64,000 nt of DNA from HGM11368 sp051883455 (GCA_051883455.1 JBJETT010000004.1:62001-126000); one strand, 5' to 3'. Counted from the first letter of the stretch, positions 41,477-50,912 are shown. Translations and numbers: made by a program. The notes: generated by a model not told the origin, from the sequence alone.

Positions 41477-42320
41477 CGGCATCAAGAGGATAACCGTAGT
41501 AGGACTGGGCGTCATAGGCGGTTCGTACGCCATGGCTTTGACTAAGGCGGGCTACGAGGTGTACGGCGTTGACAAGGACGAGGACACGCTCGCCAAGGCT
41601 TTAGCTAAGGGCGTGGTGGTGGCAAGTAGCGTAGATTGTAGAGAGTTCTTTGCAAAGAGCGACCTAATAGTAATGGCGTTGTATCCCGATATGATAGCAG
41701 ACTACCTTGCAACCAACGTCAAGTATATCAAAGAGGGCGCTATTATCACCGACGTTGCGGGACTAAAGTCGCACTTTATCGGCGCTATAGAGAGCGTATT
41801 GCCTAAAGGGGTGCATTTCGTATTTGCTCACCCAATGGCGGGTAGAGAAAAGAAGGGCTTTGACTTTGCCGACGACAAGGTCTTCTTGGGGGCAAACTTT
41901 ATCGTTACGCCTACCGAAAATACCGACGCTAATGCTATGGAAAAGGTTGAGCAACTTGCCAAAGAGATAGGCTTTGGACAAATCAAGCGCACCTCGCCTA
42001 AGGCTCACGACGATATAATAGCCTATACTTCCCAGCTTCCGCACGCTTTAGCCGTGGCACTCATCAACAGCGACAGCGAGGACAGCGAAACGGGCAAGTT
42101 TATCGGTGATAGCTATCGTGATTTGACGAGAATTGCCAATATCAACGAAAAGCTGTGGTCGCAACTCTTTATCAATAACAAACAAAACCTCATTGACAAA
42201 ATAGACGAATTCCAAAAGCAACTAGAGCTTATCAAAAAGTGTGTGCAAGATAACGACTTCGAGGGGCTAGAAGAACTCTTCGTCAAGGCGGGCATAAGAA
42301 GAACTAACTTGCAAAAATAA
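41469..42320 (+). CDS. tyrA: Prephenate dehydrogenase
   Basis: A 283-residue NAD(P)-dependent enzyme that oxidatively decarboxylates prephenate to 4-hydroxyphenylpyruvate for tyrosine. The Rossmann motif VVGLGVIGGSYAMAL lies near residue 10, followed by DVAGLKSHF, FAHPMAGREKKGF (substrate His) and YTSQLPHALAVAL. No chorismate mutase or ACT domain is fused, unlike pheA. Last gene of the aromatic cluster. Confidence 0.95.
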   Translation: MVDGIKRITVVGLGVIGGSYAMALTKAGYEVYGVDKDEDTLAKALAKGVVVASSVDCREFFAKSDLIVMALYPDMIADYLATNVKYIKEGAIITDVAGLKSHFIGAIESVLPKGVHFVFAHPMAGREKKGFDFADDKVFLGANFIVTPTENTDANAMEKVEQLAKEIGFGQIKRTSPKAHDDIIAYTSQLPHALAVALINSDSEDSETGKFIGDSYRDLTRIANINEKLWSQLFINNKQNLIDKIDEFQKQLELIKKCVQDNDFEGLEELFVKAGIRRTNLQK

Positions 42321-42346
42321 AAAAGCACTTATAATTGAAGGAAAAA

Positions 42347-42375
42347 TTGACTTAATTATAAATAAATGATATTAT
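42347..42375 (+). promoter_or_regulatory. Promoter giving a leaderless P-type ATPase mRNA
   Basis: TTGACT (42347-42352), 17 bp, TATTAT (42370-42375). ATG 42382 begins 6 nt after the -10 box and no Shine-Dalgarno exists. Confidence 0.65.
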
Positions 42376-42381
42376 AATTGT

Positions 42382-45300
42382 ATGGCTAAAAACGACACCA
42401 CCAAAAAGACGCAGAGCACCATTACCAATAGCGTCAAAAAACTGCCTAAACCTAGGGCAAAAAAGACTCCGAACGAAAAAGCGGAGCAAGTTTTGGTGGT
42501 AGAAGAACAAAAAGTCGTGCCAAACGCTAAGTCTGCAAAGACAAGCAAGCCAAAGTCTAACGTAGCCGAAAACAAAAAGCAAACCGTGGCGAACGACAAA
42601 GCCAAGAGCAGTAAGAAAGCAAATAGCGCGCCAAGCGAACAAAGCGTGGTTGCTGTGGCTATAAACGACGTTGACGATACGCTCGCTAAGCAAAATCCTA
42701 AGAATGTCGTCAAAAAGAGTAGGACAAAAGCCGTATCAATCGAAGATAGCGTGCAAGCAACAAGTCAAGACGCCGTCGTGGTCAAAGACGATGTTGCTCT
42801 AGATGACGCGCAAAAGGCTGACAGCGTAGCCCTTGAGAGCGTTGAGGCGCAAAAATCAGTTGACGACTCTATCCAAGCAAGCACGCTAATACAAGATACT
42901 AAGGTAGAAGATAAACAAGAGGACGGCAACGGACAAGAGGTTGCAAAAAGCGAGCAAGTCGAAAGCAAGCCTCAAAGCGTCAAGAAAAAAAAGAGCAAAA
43001 AGAGATTTACTACGCCCCTAACTCGAGTTGAGGCTGACCCAAGTCAAGGCTTGAGTGCCTCTGAGGTCGAGGAGCGTATGGAGAGAGGTCTCAACAACGA
43101 ACAACCTAATATAGTCACCAAGTCGTATGCCGGGATATTCAGAAGCAACGTATTGACGCTATTTAATATTCTCAACTTTTTCTTGGCGACGATGATTTTG
43201 ATATACGGAGAGCTTAAGAACGCTCTGTTTATGGGTACGGTGCTCGTCAATATGATTGTGGGTATCGTGCAAGAAATTCGTTCTAAACTCACCCTTGAGA
43301 AGATGAGCATTTTGTCCACGCCTAAGATTAGAGTAGTGCGTGAGGGCAAGGTCGTAGAGATAGATGGCGACAATCTCGTGCTAGACGATATAGTTGTCTT
43401 GCGACAAGGAGAGCAAGTGCCTGCCGACAGTGTGGTCGTGGAAGGAATGTGCGAAGTCAACGAATCTTTGTTGACGGGCGAACAGGACGACGTGCACAAA
43501 GAAGTGGGTAGCGAATTGTTGTCGGGAAGCTTTATTCAAGCAGGCGAATGTAGAGCAAGGGCTTGCGCGGTGGGTAAAGACAACTACACTTCCAAGCTTA
43601 TGGCGGAAGCCAAGCAGTTCAAAAAGCCAAAGTCCGAGTTGATGAAATCTATCAACTGGATTATCAGAATAGTAACCATTGCCATCTTCCCTATAGGTAT
43701 CTTGATGTTTTTGACCAACCTCAAGACGACGGCTACTATCAATCAAGCCGTGACGGGTACGGTAGCTTCTATCGTTGGTATGATACCCGAAGGCTTGGTA
43801 ATGCTCACGAGTATCGCGCTCGCAGCAGGTATCATCAAGCTTGCCAAAAGACGTACTTTGGTACAAGACTTGTATTGTATCGAGACGCTTGCCCGCGTAG
43901 ACGTGTTGTGCCTAGACAAGACGGGTACTATCACCGAGGGCAGTATGCAAGTGGAACAAACCCACGTCTATTCTACCAAATACGGCTTCGTAGACGACAT
44001 TATGACCAATATGGTAGAGGCGCTTGGGGCAAGCGGAGCGACATTCGAAGCCTTTGCCAATTACTTTAAGAGTAGCGAAAAATACGACGTAGTCAAGACT
44101 ATACCTTTCTCGTCTGCAAGAAAGTGGAGCGGCGTAGACTTTGGCGACAAGGGAAGATTTATCGTTGGTGCGCCCGAGTTTGTGCTCAAATCTCGCTTTG
44201 GATTGGTGGAGAGCGACGCTATCGAATACACCTCGCAAGGCTATAGAGTGCTGGTGCTAGTCAAGACGAATGAAGGGCTCAAAGAGAGTATGGACGAAAA
44301 CAAGATGCGTCCTATCGCTCTTATCGTTCTCAGCGACAAGATAAGAGAAAACGCCAAGGCAACCTTCGAATACTTTGCTAAGCAAGGCGTCAACCTCAAG
44401 GTTATAAGCGGTGACAACCCAATCACCGTATCCAAGGTAGCCGAGAGAGCGGGCTTGATGGGGGCGGATAAGTTTATCGACGCTTCCGTTGACCTCGATA
44501 CGCCCGAGAAGATTTACGAGGCTTGCGACAAATATACGATATTCGGCAGAGTGAGCCCAAAACAAAAGAAAATTCTCGTGCAGTCCCTCAAACAAAAGGG
44601 ATACACCGTAGGTATGACGGGCGACGGCGTCAACGACGTTATGGCGCTCAAAGAAGCCGACTGTTCTATCGCTATGGCTAGCGGTAGCGAGGCAAGCCGT
44701 AACGTGGCGCAACTAGTCTTGCTCGACAGCGACTTTAGTGCTCTACCAAGCGTGGTTGCCGAGGGTAGACGAGTCATCAACAATATCGAGAGAGCGGCTT
44801 CGCTCTTCCTCGTCAAGACGACCTACAGCCTAGTGCTATCGTTGTTGCTCATCTTGTTCCAAATGAACTATCCGTTCGTGCCTATACAGTTGACTGTGAT
44901 AAGCATGCTGTTCGTAGGTTTGCCGTCATTCTTCCTTGCCCTAGAGCCTAACGATACCAAGGTGTCGGGAAGCTTTTTGTCCAAGGTCTTTAAGAAGGCA
45001 GTGCCTGCAGGCTTGACGGTTGCCTTTATGGTATGGCTGATAAGCTATCTGTACAAGGATATCGGGCTTGACGTGTCGGCGCAAATATCCACTATGTCCT
45101 TCTTCGTGACGGCTATCGTCGCAGTGGTAGTTTTGTTGCAGGTATGTATGCCGTACAACAAGGAAAGATTGTTCTTGATTGCCATGGCGGTGGTAATATT
45201 TATCGCGGCGGTGTCCTCCGACTTCGTGAGCGGTATTTTGTCACTGGTGCCACTGACTACCGATATGATAATCAAGACGGTGATATTCGTGGTTTGCGCA

Positions 45301-45435
45301 CCTCTGATGATACTATTTATGCGCGCCGAGGTAGAGGCTATCAAGGCGTTGTTTAGAGAGATAAAGGGCTTTTTCGTGGGCGCTGTGGGCAAGATAAGAG
45401 CCTTGGTAGGAAGAATGAAAGATGACGAGCAATGA
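42382..45435 (+). CDS. P-type cation ATPase (CtpE-like) with long charged N-terminal extension
   Basis: A 1017-residue membrane ATPase. The catalytic part starts near residue 210: actuator motif NESLLTGEQD, membrane motif MIPEGLVMLTS, phosphorylation motif LDKTGTIT (Asp512), hinge TGDGVNDVMALKEADC, and about ten helices in total. The PEGL helix 4 and compact layout resemble the HAD-IC/CtpE group, implicated in calcium uptake in mycobacteria; the ion here is not certain. Residues 1-208 are a low-complexity stretch rich in Lys, Ala, Ser, Val and Asp, probably disordered and cytosolic, that standard members lack. It overlaps nth by 14 nt. Confidence 0.9.
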   Translation: MAKNDTTKKTQSTITNSVKKLPKPRAKKTPNEKAEQVLVVEEQKVVPNAKSAKTSKPKSNVAENKKQTVANDKAKSSKKANSAPSEQSVVAVAINDVDDTLAKQNPKNVVKKSRTKAVSIEDSVQATSQDAVVVKDDVALDDAQKADSVALESVEAQKSVDDSIQASTLIQDTKVEDKQEDGNGQEVAKSEQVESKPQSVKKKKSKKRFTTPLTRVEADPSQGLSASEVEERMERGLNNEQPNIVTKSYAGIFRSNVLTLFNILNFFLATMILIYGELKNALFMGTVLVNMIVGIVQEIRSKLTLEKMSILSTPKIRVVREGKVVEIDGDNLVLDDIVVLRQGEQVPADSVVVEGMCEVNESLLTGEQDDVHKEVGSELLSGSFIQAGECRARACAVGKDNYTSKLMAEAKQFKKPKSELMKSINWIIRIVTIAIFPIGILMFLTNLKTTATINQAVTGTVASIVGMIPEGLVMLTSIALAAGIIKLAKRRTLVQDLYCIETLARVDVLCLDKTGTITEGSMQVEQTHVYSTKYGFVDDIMTNMVEALGASGATFEAFANYFKSSEKYDVVKTIPFSSARKWSGVDFGDKGRFIVGAPEFVLKSRFGLVESDAIEYTSQGYRVLVLVKTNEGLKESMDENKMRPIALIVLSDKIRENAKATFEYFAKQGVNLKVISGDNPITVSKVAERAGLMGADKFIDASVDLDTPEKIYEACDKYTIFGRVSPKQKKILVQSLKQKGYTVGMTGDGVNDVMALKEADCSIAMASGSEASRNVAQLVLLDSDFSALPSVVAEGRRVINNIERAASLFLVKTTYSLVLSLLLILFQMNYPFVPIQLTVISMLFVGLPSFFLALEPNDTKVSGSFLSKVFKKAVPAGLTVAFMVWLISYLYKDIGLDVSAQISTMSFFVTAIVAVVVLLQVCMPYNKERLFLIAMAVVIFIAAVSSDFVSGILSLVPLTTDMIIKTVIFVVCAPLMILFMRAEVEAIKALFREIKGFFVGAVGKIRALVGRMKDDEQ

Positions 45436-46057
45436 AGTAAAAGACTTGATAGAGTTGCTTGATAAGCAACACCCTAACGCCGTGTGCGAGCTGGAATATA
45501 ATAGCATATACGAGTTGTTGGTGGCGGTGATACTGTCGGCGCAATGTACCGACAAAAGAGTCAACGTAGTGACAAAAAAATTGTTTGCCGTGGTCAATAC
45601 CCCCGAGCAAATGGCTAAGATAGATATCGAGCAACTGGAAAAGATGATATATAGTTGCGGATTTTATCACAATAAAGCCAAAAACATTATTGCTTGTTCC
45701 AAGGATATAGTCGAGAGATTCGGCGGCGAAGTGCCGAGCAATATCGACGAACTTATGAGCCTTGCGGGCGTAGGCAGAAAGACGGCTAACGTCGTGTATG
45801 CAGTGGGGTACGGTGGCAACGCCATTGCCGTAGATACACACGTATTGAGGCTGTCCAATCGATTGGGCTTTGTCGATAGCGACAATCCTCTCGTGGCGGA
45901 AAAAGCCTTGATGAACGCCGTGCCCGAGGAGTATTGGTCGCATCTGCACCACTTGTTGATACATCACGGCAGATACGTATGTAGTAGTCAAAAACCCAAG
46001 TGCGATGAGTGCTTGATAAAAAAATATTGTAAATATATAAAGGGAGATAGAAAATGA
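45422..46057 (+). CDS. nth: Endonuclease III
   Basis: A 211-residue DNA glycosylase/AP lyase that removes oxidised pyrimidines. The helix-hairpin-helix LAGVGRKTANVV carries the catalytic Lys, VDTHVLRLSNRLG the catalytic Asp, and the C-terminal CSSQKPKCDECLIKKYC gives the Cx6Cx2Cx5C 4Fe-4S cluster. The length is standard. The start lies inside the end of the ATPase gene and the end overlaps the nfnA start by 4 nt. Confidence 0.97.
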   Translation: MTSNEVKDLIELLDKQHPNAVCELEYNSIYELLVAVILSAQCTDKRVNVVTKKLFAVVNTPEQMAKIDIEQLEKMIYSCGFYHNKAKNIIACSKDIVERFGGEVPSNIDELMSLAGVGRKTANVVYAVGYGGNAIAVDTHVLRLSNRLGFVDSDNPLVAEKALMNAVPEEYWSHLHHLLIHHGRYVCSSQKPKCDECLIKKYCKYIKGDRK

Positions 46058-46869
46058 ACAAAATTCTCAACATCAAAGACATCGCTCCTAGAGTTAAGGA
46101 GTACGTCATCGAAAATCCTGACATTGCAAGACACTGCTTGCCGGGACAGTTTATCATTTTGAGAGTTGACGAAAACGGTGAAAGAGTGCCTTTTACTATC
46201 TGCGACTTCGATAGAGAAAAGGGTACTATCACCTTGCTTGTGCAAGAAGTAGGTTATTCTACTCACAAAATGGCTATGCTTAACGTGGGCGACAGCCTTC
46301 ACGATATGGTCGGACCTCTCGGCAACGCAACCGAACTCGACGCATACGAAAACGTCGTGCTCGTGGGTGGCGGTATCGGCTGTGCGGTTATCTATCCACA
46401 AGCCAAGCTTCGTACCAAAAAAGGTCAAAAATGCGACGTCATTATGGGTGCGAGAACTAAAGAATTGCTCTTTAATATCGACGAGTTTAGAGCCAACAGT
46501 GACAACACTTATATCGCTACCGACGACGGCTCTATGGGCACCAAAGGCTTCGTAACTACCGTGCTTCAACAGCTCATCGACGAGGGCAAAAAGATTGACT
46601 GCGTATTCGTCGTAGGTCCTATGATTATGATGCGCAACGTCAGCGAATTGACTCGCAAATACAATATTCCTACTATCGTCAGCATGAACTGCGTAATGGT
46701 AGACGGAACGGGTATGTGCGGTGGTTGTAGATTGACCGTAGGCGGAGAGACCAAGTACGCTTGCGTGGACGGTCCTGAATTCGACGGACACAAGGTGGAC
46801 TTTGCCGAAGCTATGAATAGAGCAGGCTTCTACAAAGAACACGAAGAAAAATGTAGATTGAGAGGTTAA
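46054..46869 (+). CDS. nfnA: NfnA-type FAD/NAD-binding subunit (NADH-dependent ferredoxin:NADP oxidoreductase)
   Basis: A 271-residue flavoprotein of the dihydroorotate dehydrogenase electron-transfer/sulfide dehydrogenase family. FAD-binding PFTICDFD near residue 47, the NAD-binding VLVGGGIGCAVIYPQA near 103, and a C-terminal 2Fe-2S loop, CVMVDGTGMCGGCRLTVG, are visible. With the next gene it forms NfnAB, which couples NADH and reduced ferredoxin oxidation to reduction of two NADP (flavin-based electron bifurcation). In older annotation it is SudB or GltB-like. Fits the ferredoxin-linked hydrogenase at 23666. Confidence 0.92.
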   Translation: MNKILNIKDIAPRVKEYVIENPDIARHCLPGQFIILRVDENGERVPFTICDFDREKGTITLLVQEVGYSTHKMAMLNVGDSLHDMVGPLGNATELDAYENVVLVGGGIGCAVIYPQAKLRTKKGQKCDVIMGARTKELLFNIDEFRANSDNTYIATDDGSMGTKGFVTTVLQQLIDEGKKIDCVFVVGPMIMMRNVSELTRKYNIPTIVSMNCVMVDGTGMCGGCRLTVGGETKYACVDGPEFDGHKVDFAEAMNRAGFYKEHEEKCRLRG

Positions 46870-46871
46870 TT

Positions 46872-48260
46872 ATGGCAATAAACAATAGTCCAAGACATAC
46901 TACTAATCATCAAGACCCGCAAGAAAGAATTAAGAACTTCGAAGAGGTAAATCTCGGCTTTGACGAAAAGACGATGATCGAAGAGGCTAACAGATGTATA
47001 GGTTGCAAAAACGCGCCTTGTCGTAACGGCTGTCCCGTTGGCATCAATATCCCTGCCTTTATCGCTTACCTCAAAGAAAACGACCCCGACGGCGCGCTTA
47101 GCGTAATAAGCGAAGCTAGCCTTTTGCCTGCTATCTGCGGTAGAGTTTGCCCTCAAGAAAAGCAATGCGAAAACAACTGCGTGCGTAAGGCTAAACTCGG
47201 CGGTTCGGTGGCTATCGGTGCTTTGGAAAGATACGTGGGCGACTACGGACTTGCCAAAGGAACTGCAGGCTACGTTAAGCCTGCTAGCTGTGGCAAGAGA
47301 GTTGCCGTAGTAGGTAGCGGTCCCGCAGGACTTGCTTGCGCCGCTGACTGCGCTCAAAAGGGTATGGAAGTAACTATCTTCGAAGCCTTCCACAAGGCAG
47401 GCGGTGTGCTCGTGTACGGTATACCTGAATTTAGACTTCCTAAAGAAAAGGTCGTGGCTAAAGAAATTGAAAAACTCAAAGCCCTCGGCGTAGAGATTAA
47501 GCTCAATACCGTCATCGGTAAGACCATAACCGTAGAAGAGTTGCAAGAGCAATACGACGCAATCTTTATCGGTACGGGTGCCGGACTGCCTATGTTTATG
47601 GGTATCAACGGCGAAAACCTCAACGGCGTATCTTCCGCCAACGAGTTCTTGACCCGTGTCAACCTAATGCAAGCTTACAAGGGTGACGCGATTACCCCTG
47701 TATATTGCGGTAAGAAGGTTGCCGTCATCGGCGCAGGTAACGTGGCTATGGACGCTGCAAGAACCGCTAAGAGAATAGGCGGTGGAGAAGTGTACATAGT
47801 GTACAGAAGATCTCGTGAAGAAATGCCTGCAAGAGGAGAAGAAATCGTGCACGCAGTGGAAGAAGGTATCCAACTGCAACTGCTCACCAACCCTGTGGAA
47901 ATGTTGGGCGAAAACGGCAGAGTGTGCGGTCTTAAGTGCGTGAAGATGGAACTCGGCGAGCCTGACGCTAGCGGTAGACGTCGTCCTGTACCTGTTGAGG
48001 GAAGTGAATTCGTACTCGACGTAGATCAAGTTATCGTTTCGCTCGGTACTAGTCCTAACCCTCTCATCAAAAAGTCCTTCAAGGGTCTTGAATTTACGCC
48101 AAAAGGCACAATTATCGTCAACGAAGAGGCTATGTCTACCAACGTGGAAGGCATCTATGCGGGCGGTGACGCAGTGACGGGCGCGGCTACTGTTATCCTC
48201 GCAATGGGCGCGGGAAGAAAAGCCGCTAAGGCAATTATCGAATATTTGGGAGTAGAATAA
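46872..48260 (+). CDS. nfnB: NfnB-type subunit / glutamate synthase small-subunit-like oxidoreductase
   Basis: A 462-residue protein with an N-terminal iron-sulfur domain (CIGCKNAPCRNGCP and ICGRVCPQEKQCENNC) and two dinucleotide folds (VVGSGPAGLACAADCA, then VIGAGNVAMDAARTA), ending in GIYAGGDAVTGAATVI. Homologous to GltD, but its place 2 nt after nfnA and the absence of a large GltB subunit favour NfnB, the NADPH-binding subunit. It supplies NADPH for synthesis, for instance for AroE. It abuts obgE. Confidence 0.93.
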   Translation: MAINNSPRHTTNHQDPQERIKNFEEVNLGFDEKTMIEEANRCIGCKNAPCRNGCPVGINIPAFIAYLKENDPDGALSVISEASLLPAICGRVCPQEKQCENNCVRKAKLGGSVAIGALERYVGDYGLAKGTAGYVKPASCGKRVAVVGSGPAGLACAADCAQKGMEVTIFEAFHKAGGVLVYGIPEFRLPKEKVVAKEIEKLKALGVEIKLNTVIGKTITVEELQEQYDAIFIGTGAGLPMFMGINGENLNGVSSANEFLTRVNLMQAYKGDAITPVYCGKKVAVIGAGNVAMDAARTAKRIGGGEVYIVYRRSREEMPARGEEIVHAVEEGIQLQLLTNPVEMLGENGRVCGLKCVKMELGEPDASGRRRPVPVEGSEFVLDVDQVIVSLGTSPNPLIKKSFKGLEFTPKGTIIVNEEAMSTNVEGIYAGGDAVTGAATVILAMGAGRKAAKAIIEYLGVE

Positions 48261-49519
48261 TGTTTCTCGATATCGCAACTATTTTTATCAAAGCGGGTAA
48301 CGGCGGCGACGGCGTGATATCTTTTCATACAGAAAAATACGTTGCGAAGGGCGGTCCCGACGGTGGCGACGGCGGTAACGGCGGTTCGATTATCTTTACC
48401 GTAGACAAATCCGCCTCGACTCTCATTGACTTTAGATACGCTAAGCACTTTAGAGCCGAAAACGGCGAAAACGGCGCTGCGAAGACTTGCAAGGGCAAGG
48501 CAGGCAAGGACTTGTATATCAAAGTGCCTATAGGTACCGTTATCAAAGACAAAGCTACCGGCAATATCATTGCCGATATGTTCTACGAGGATAGCGTCTT
48601 CGTAGCGCAAAAAGGCGGTTTGGGGGGCAAGGGCAACGCAAGATTTGCCACCCCTCAACGCAAAGCGCCTAGATTTTGCCAAAAGGGCGAAAAGACTAGC
48701 GAAATCGAACTGACCTTGGAACTCAAAACCATTGCCGACGTAGGGCTTGTGGGCTTCCCTAACGTAGGAAAATCTACCTTGCTATCTATGGTCAGCAGTG
48801 CCAAGCCTAAGATTGCCAACTACCACTTTACTACGCTGTCGCCTAATCTCGGCGTGGTAAAAAGATACGACGAAAGCTTCGTAATGGCTGATATCCCCGG
48901 ACTTATCGAGGGCGCTAGCCAAGGCGCGGGATTGGGATTTAGATTCTTAAGACACATAGAGAGAGTGCGCCTAATCGTGCATATCGTAGACGTGTCGGGA
49001 CACGAGGGTAGAGACCCTTATCAAGACTATCTTACTATCAACAAAGAGTTGGTGGATTATAGCCCAAAGCTTGCCGATTTGCCACAAATCGTGTGCGTCA
49101 ACAAGTGCGATTTGGTTGAGGACACGAGCGTCATAGACGAGTTTGAAGCCAAGGTCGGTCAAAAGGTGCTAAGACTCAGCGCTGTGTCAAGACAAGGCGT
49201 GGACGAGTTGATGAGCGAGATTTTTGATAAACTCGCAACTATCCCTAAGTCGCAGCCTATCCCTGTCGAGATGATAGTTAGTGAGGATAAAGACACGACT
49301 TCGTTTATGATTACCGTGGACGAGGACGGCGTGTACGAAGTTGTCGGCGGATTGATGGACTCTCTGTCACGCAACGTCGTGCTAGACGACTACGAGTCCT
49401 TTAGATATTTCCAAAAGATACTTAAGGACAAGGGAGTAATCAAGGCTTTGGTCAATAGCGGTTGCGTGGAAGGCGACACCGTGAGAATAGGCGATATAGA
49501 ATTCGATTTTGTAGAATAG
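48260..49519 (+). CDS. obgE: GTPase ObgE/CgtA
   Basis: A 419-residue ribosome-associated GTPase with a glycine-rich Obg fold at 1-158 (AGNGGDGVISFHTEK, GGDGGNGG), a G domain (GFPNVGKSTLLS, DIPGLIEGAS, NKCD) and a C-terminal OCT domain (YEVVGGLMDSLSRNV). Acts in 50S maturation and stress response; sporulation in Bacillus depends on Obg. The start overlaps the nfnB stop. YhbY follows, as is usual. Confidence 0.97.
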   Translation: MFLDIATIFIKAGNGGDGVISFHTEKYVAKGGPDGGDGGNGGSIIFTVDKSASTLIDFRYAKHFRAENGENGAAKTCKGKAGKDLYIKVPIGTVIKDKATGNIIADMFYEDSVFVAQKGGLGGKGNARFATPQRKAPRFCQKGEKTSEIELTLELKTIADVGLVGFPNVGKSTLLSMVSSAKPKIANYHFTTLSPNLGVVKRYDESFVMADIPGLIEGASQGAGLGFRFLRHIERVRLIVHIVDVSGHEGRDPYQDYLTINKELVDYSPKLADLPQIVCVNKCDLVEDTSVIDEFEAKVGQKVLRLSAVSRQGVDELMSEIFDKLATIPKSQPIPVEMIVSEDKDTTSFMITVDEDGVYEVVGGLMDSLSRNVVLDDYESFRYFQKILKDKGVIKALVNSGCVEGDTVRIGDIEFDFVE

Positions 49520-49527
49520 GAGGCATT

Positions 49528-49815
49528 ATGACAAGCAGTGAAAGAGCAAAACTTAGAGGATTGGCTATGACTATCGAGCCCGTGGTGACGATTGGTAAAA
49601 ACGGACTCACCGAGAGCCTCATTCAAGAGATAGACGAGCAGTTGGAAGCCAAAGAATTGATAAAAATCAACGTGCTCAAAAATGCCGATTTTGGCGCAAA
49701 GGACGTCATTGCGGAAGTAGCCGAGAGCGTAAACGCACAGCCCGTGCAAGCACTAGGCAACAAGATTACGCTGTATCGCGTATCCACAAGAAAAGACGTA
49801 AAGCATATTTTGTAA
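49528..49815 (+). CDS. yhbY: YhbY-family RNA-binding protein (CRM domain)
   Basis: A 95-residue single-domain protein. AKLRGLAMTIEPVVTIGKNGLT holds the GxxG-like loop of the CRM fold, and ALGNKITLYRVS is the conserved C-terminus. It binds pre-50S particles. ATG 49528 has AGGAGG upstream; an in-frame codon 66 nt earlier inside obgE is rejected. Confidence 0.95.
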   Translation: MTSSERAKLRGLAMTIEPVVTIGKNGLTESLIQEIDEQLEAKELIKINVLKNADFGAKDVIAEVAESVNAQPVQALGNKITLYRVSTRKDVKHIL

Positions 49816-49867
49816 GCATACTTTGCTAGTTGATTGTTGTATTATTGATACGTTATCAAGATAATTT

Positions 49868-49889
49868 AGACGCCAAAAGGCGTCTTTTG
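49868..49889 (+). terminator. Terminator of the ATPase-yhbY run
   Basis: AGACGCC / GGCGTCT stem with a 4-A loop and four T. 49890-50020 holds nothing else I can recognise. Confidence 0.85.
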
Positions 49890-50020
49890 TTTGGGGAATT
49901 TTTGCTCTTTTGGTTGGGATATGCCGATGAAGAGATTGTTAAATAGTTGAGTGTCATTTTTTGACTAAGTATGTTTTTAGTCGGTTGTTGCAATTTTGCA
50001 AAACGCCTGTCAGTGCCGAC

Positions 50021-50866
50021 TTAGCCTTGAGTATCGCCTGTAGTATCGTTGGACGAGGTGTTGTCGGTAGTAGAGACGTCAGCTAACTCGTCGCACTCAT
50101 AACTAGGCGTATCGGGCTTGTCGTCGTGACTAGTAGTGTGAACAAAGGCGTCTTTGACAATACAGAGTAGGGCAAGAGCAAGGGCAATAGACGATATGAT
50201 TAGGTAGTAAGTCGAGAGCGGCGTGATAAAACTAAAAACCAGCAATATCAGCGATACGAAGACGAAGCGTTTGACGTTGCTGCGGTCGAGCAATGAGTGA
50301 AATGCCGAAGATAGAAGATACTTGATGCTTGGGCGCTTGGTGCAATTAGGCAAAAGACCTTGCTTGAGTGCGGATTTGTAGAGCCTTTTTAGATTGCAAA
50401 ATTCTAGCCTCACTCTCGATATCCTTTGGGCAAAATATAGAGAATTTTTGTTGCTCTCGGTGCATAAAACGTAGGCAAAATCTATACCGCTTTTGATACA
50501 AATCGAACACATGTTGGCGATAGAATCGGGAGAAATGCCCGACATTTTTGCCCACAAAAATACAGCTTGACCGTCGATGAGTATATAGTCTTTGCAATCT
50601 ACTATATTGCGATATGGATATAGACGAGAGATGAGAGAAAGGATATATTCCTTGCCGTGTAGGACGCAGTATGTAACCCAATCTCCGTATCTCATCGTCT
50701 TGCGATAGGGACGATTGATTGTCATGACAAAAAAGCTAGCTAGCGTGGATATGGCAAAGGCTATAAGTAAACATTGCCACAATTTGAGTCCCGCAAAGCT
50801 CGTCAAAATTACTATCGTCAAAAAACCTATGATTATCAACCACATTTTGTCAAAGAAACTGCCCAT
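50021..50866 (-). CDS. Hypothetical membrane protein (281 aa)
   Basis: The frame is open from 51004, but the first plausible start after the divergent nadD promoter is the Met codon at 50866 (MGSFFDKMWLIIIGF); the Met at 50845 is an alternative, and neither has a clear Shine-Dalgarno. Two membrane helices lie at about 8-50, then a ~130-residue cytosolic domain (KDYILIDGQAVFLWAK, FAYVLCTESNKNSLYF, LKRLYKSALKQGLLP), then two more helices near 205-245 and an acidic Asp/Ser/Thr tail. The middle part has the strand-helix rhythm of restriction-endonuclease-like (Mrr-type) domains but I see no D-ExK set, so this is weak. Function unknown. Confidence 0.65.
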   Translation of the reverse strand: MGSFFDKMWLIIIGFLTIVILTSFAGLKLWQCLLIAFAISTLASFFVMTINRPYRKTMRYGDWVTYCVLHGKEYILSLISRLYPYRNIVDCKDYILIDGQAVFLWAKMSGISPDSIANMCSICIKSGIDFAYVLCTESNKNSLYFAQRISRVRLEFCNLKRLYKSALKQGLLPNCTKRPSIKYLLSSAFHSLLDRSNVKRFVFVSLILLVFSFITPLSTYYLIISSIALALALLCIVKDAFVHTTSHDDKPDTPSYECDELADVSTTDNTSSNDTTGDTQG

Positions 50867-50912
50867 ATAGCTAGTGTTGCCAAAAAAATCGCTCTCTAAA
50901 CTAAAATTGATA

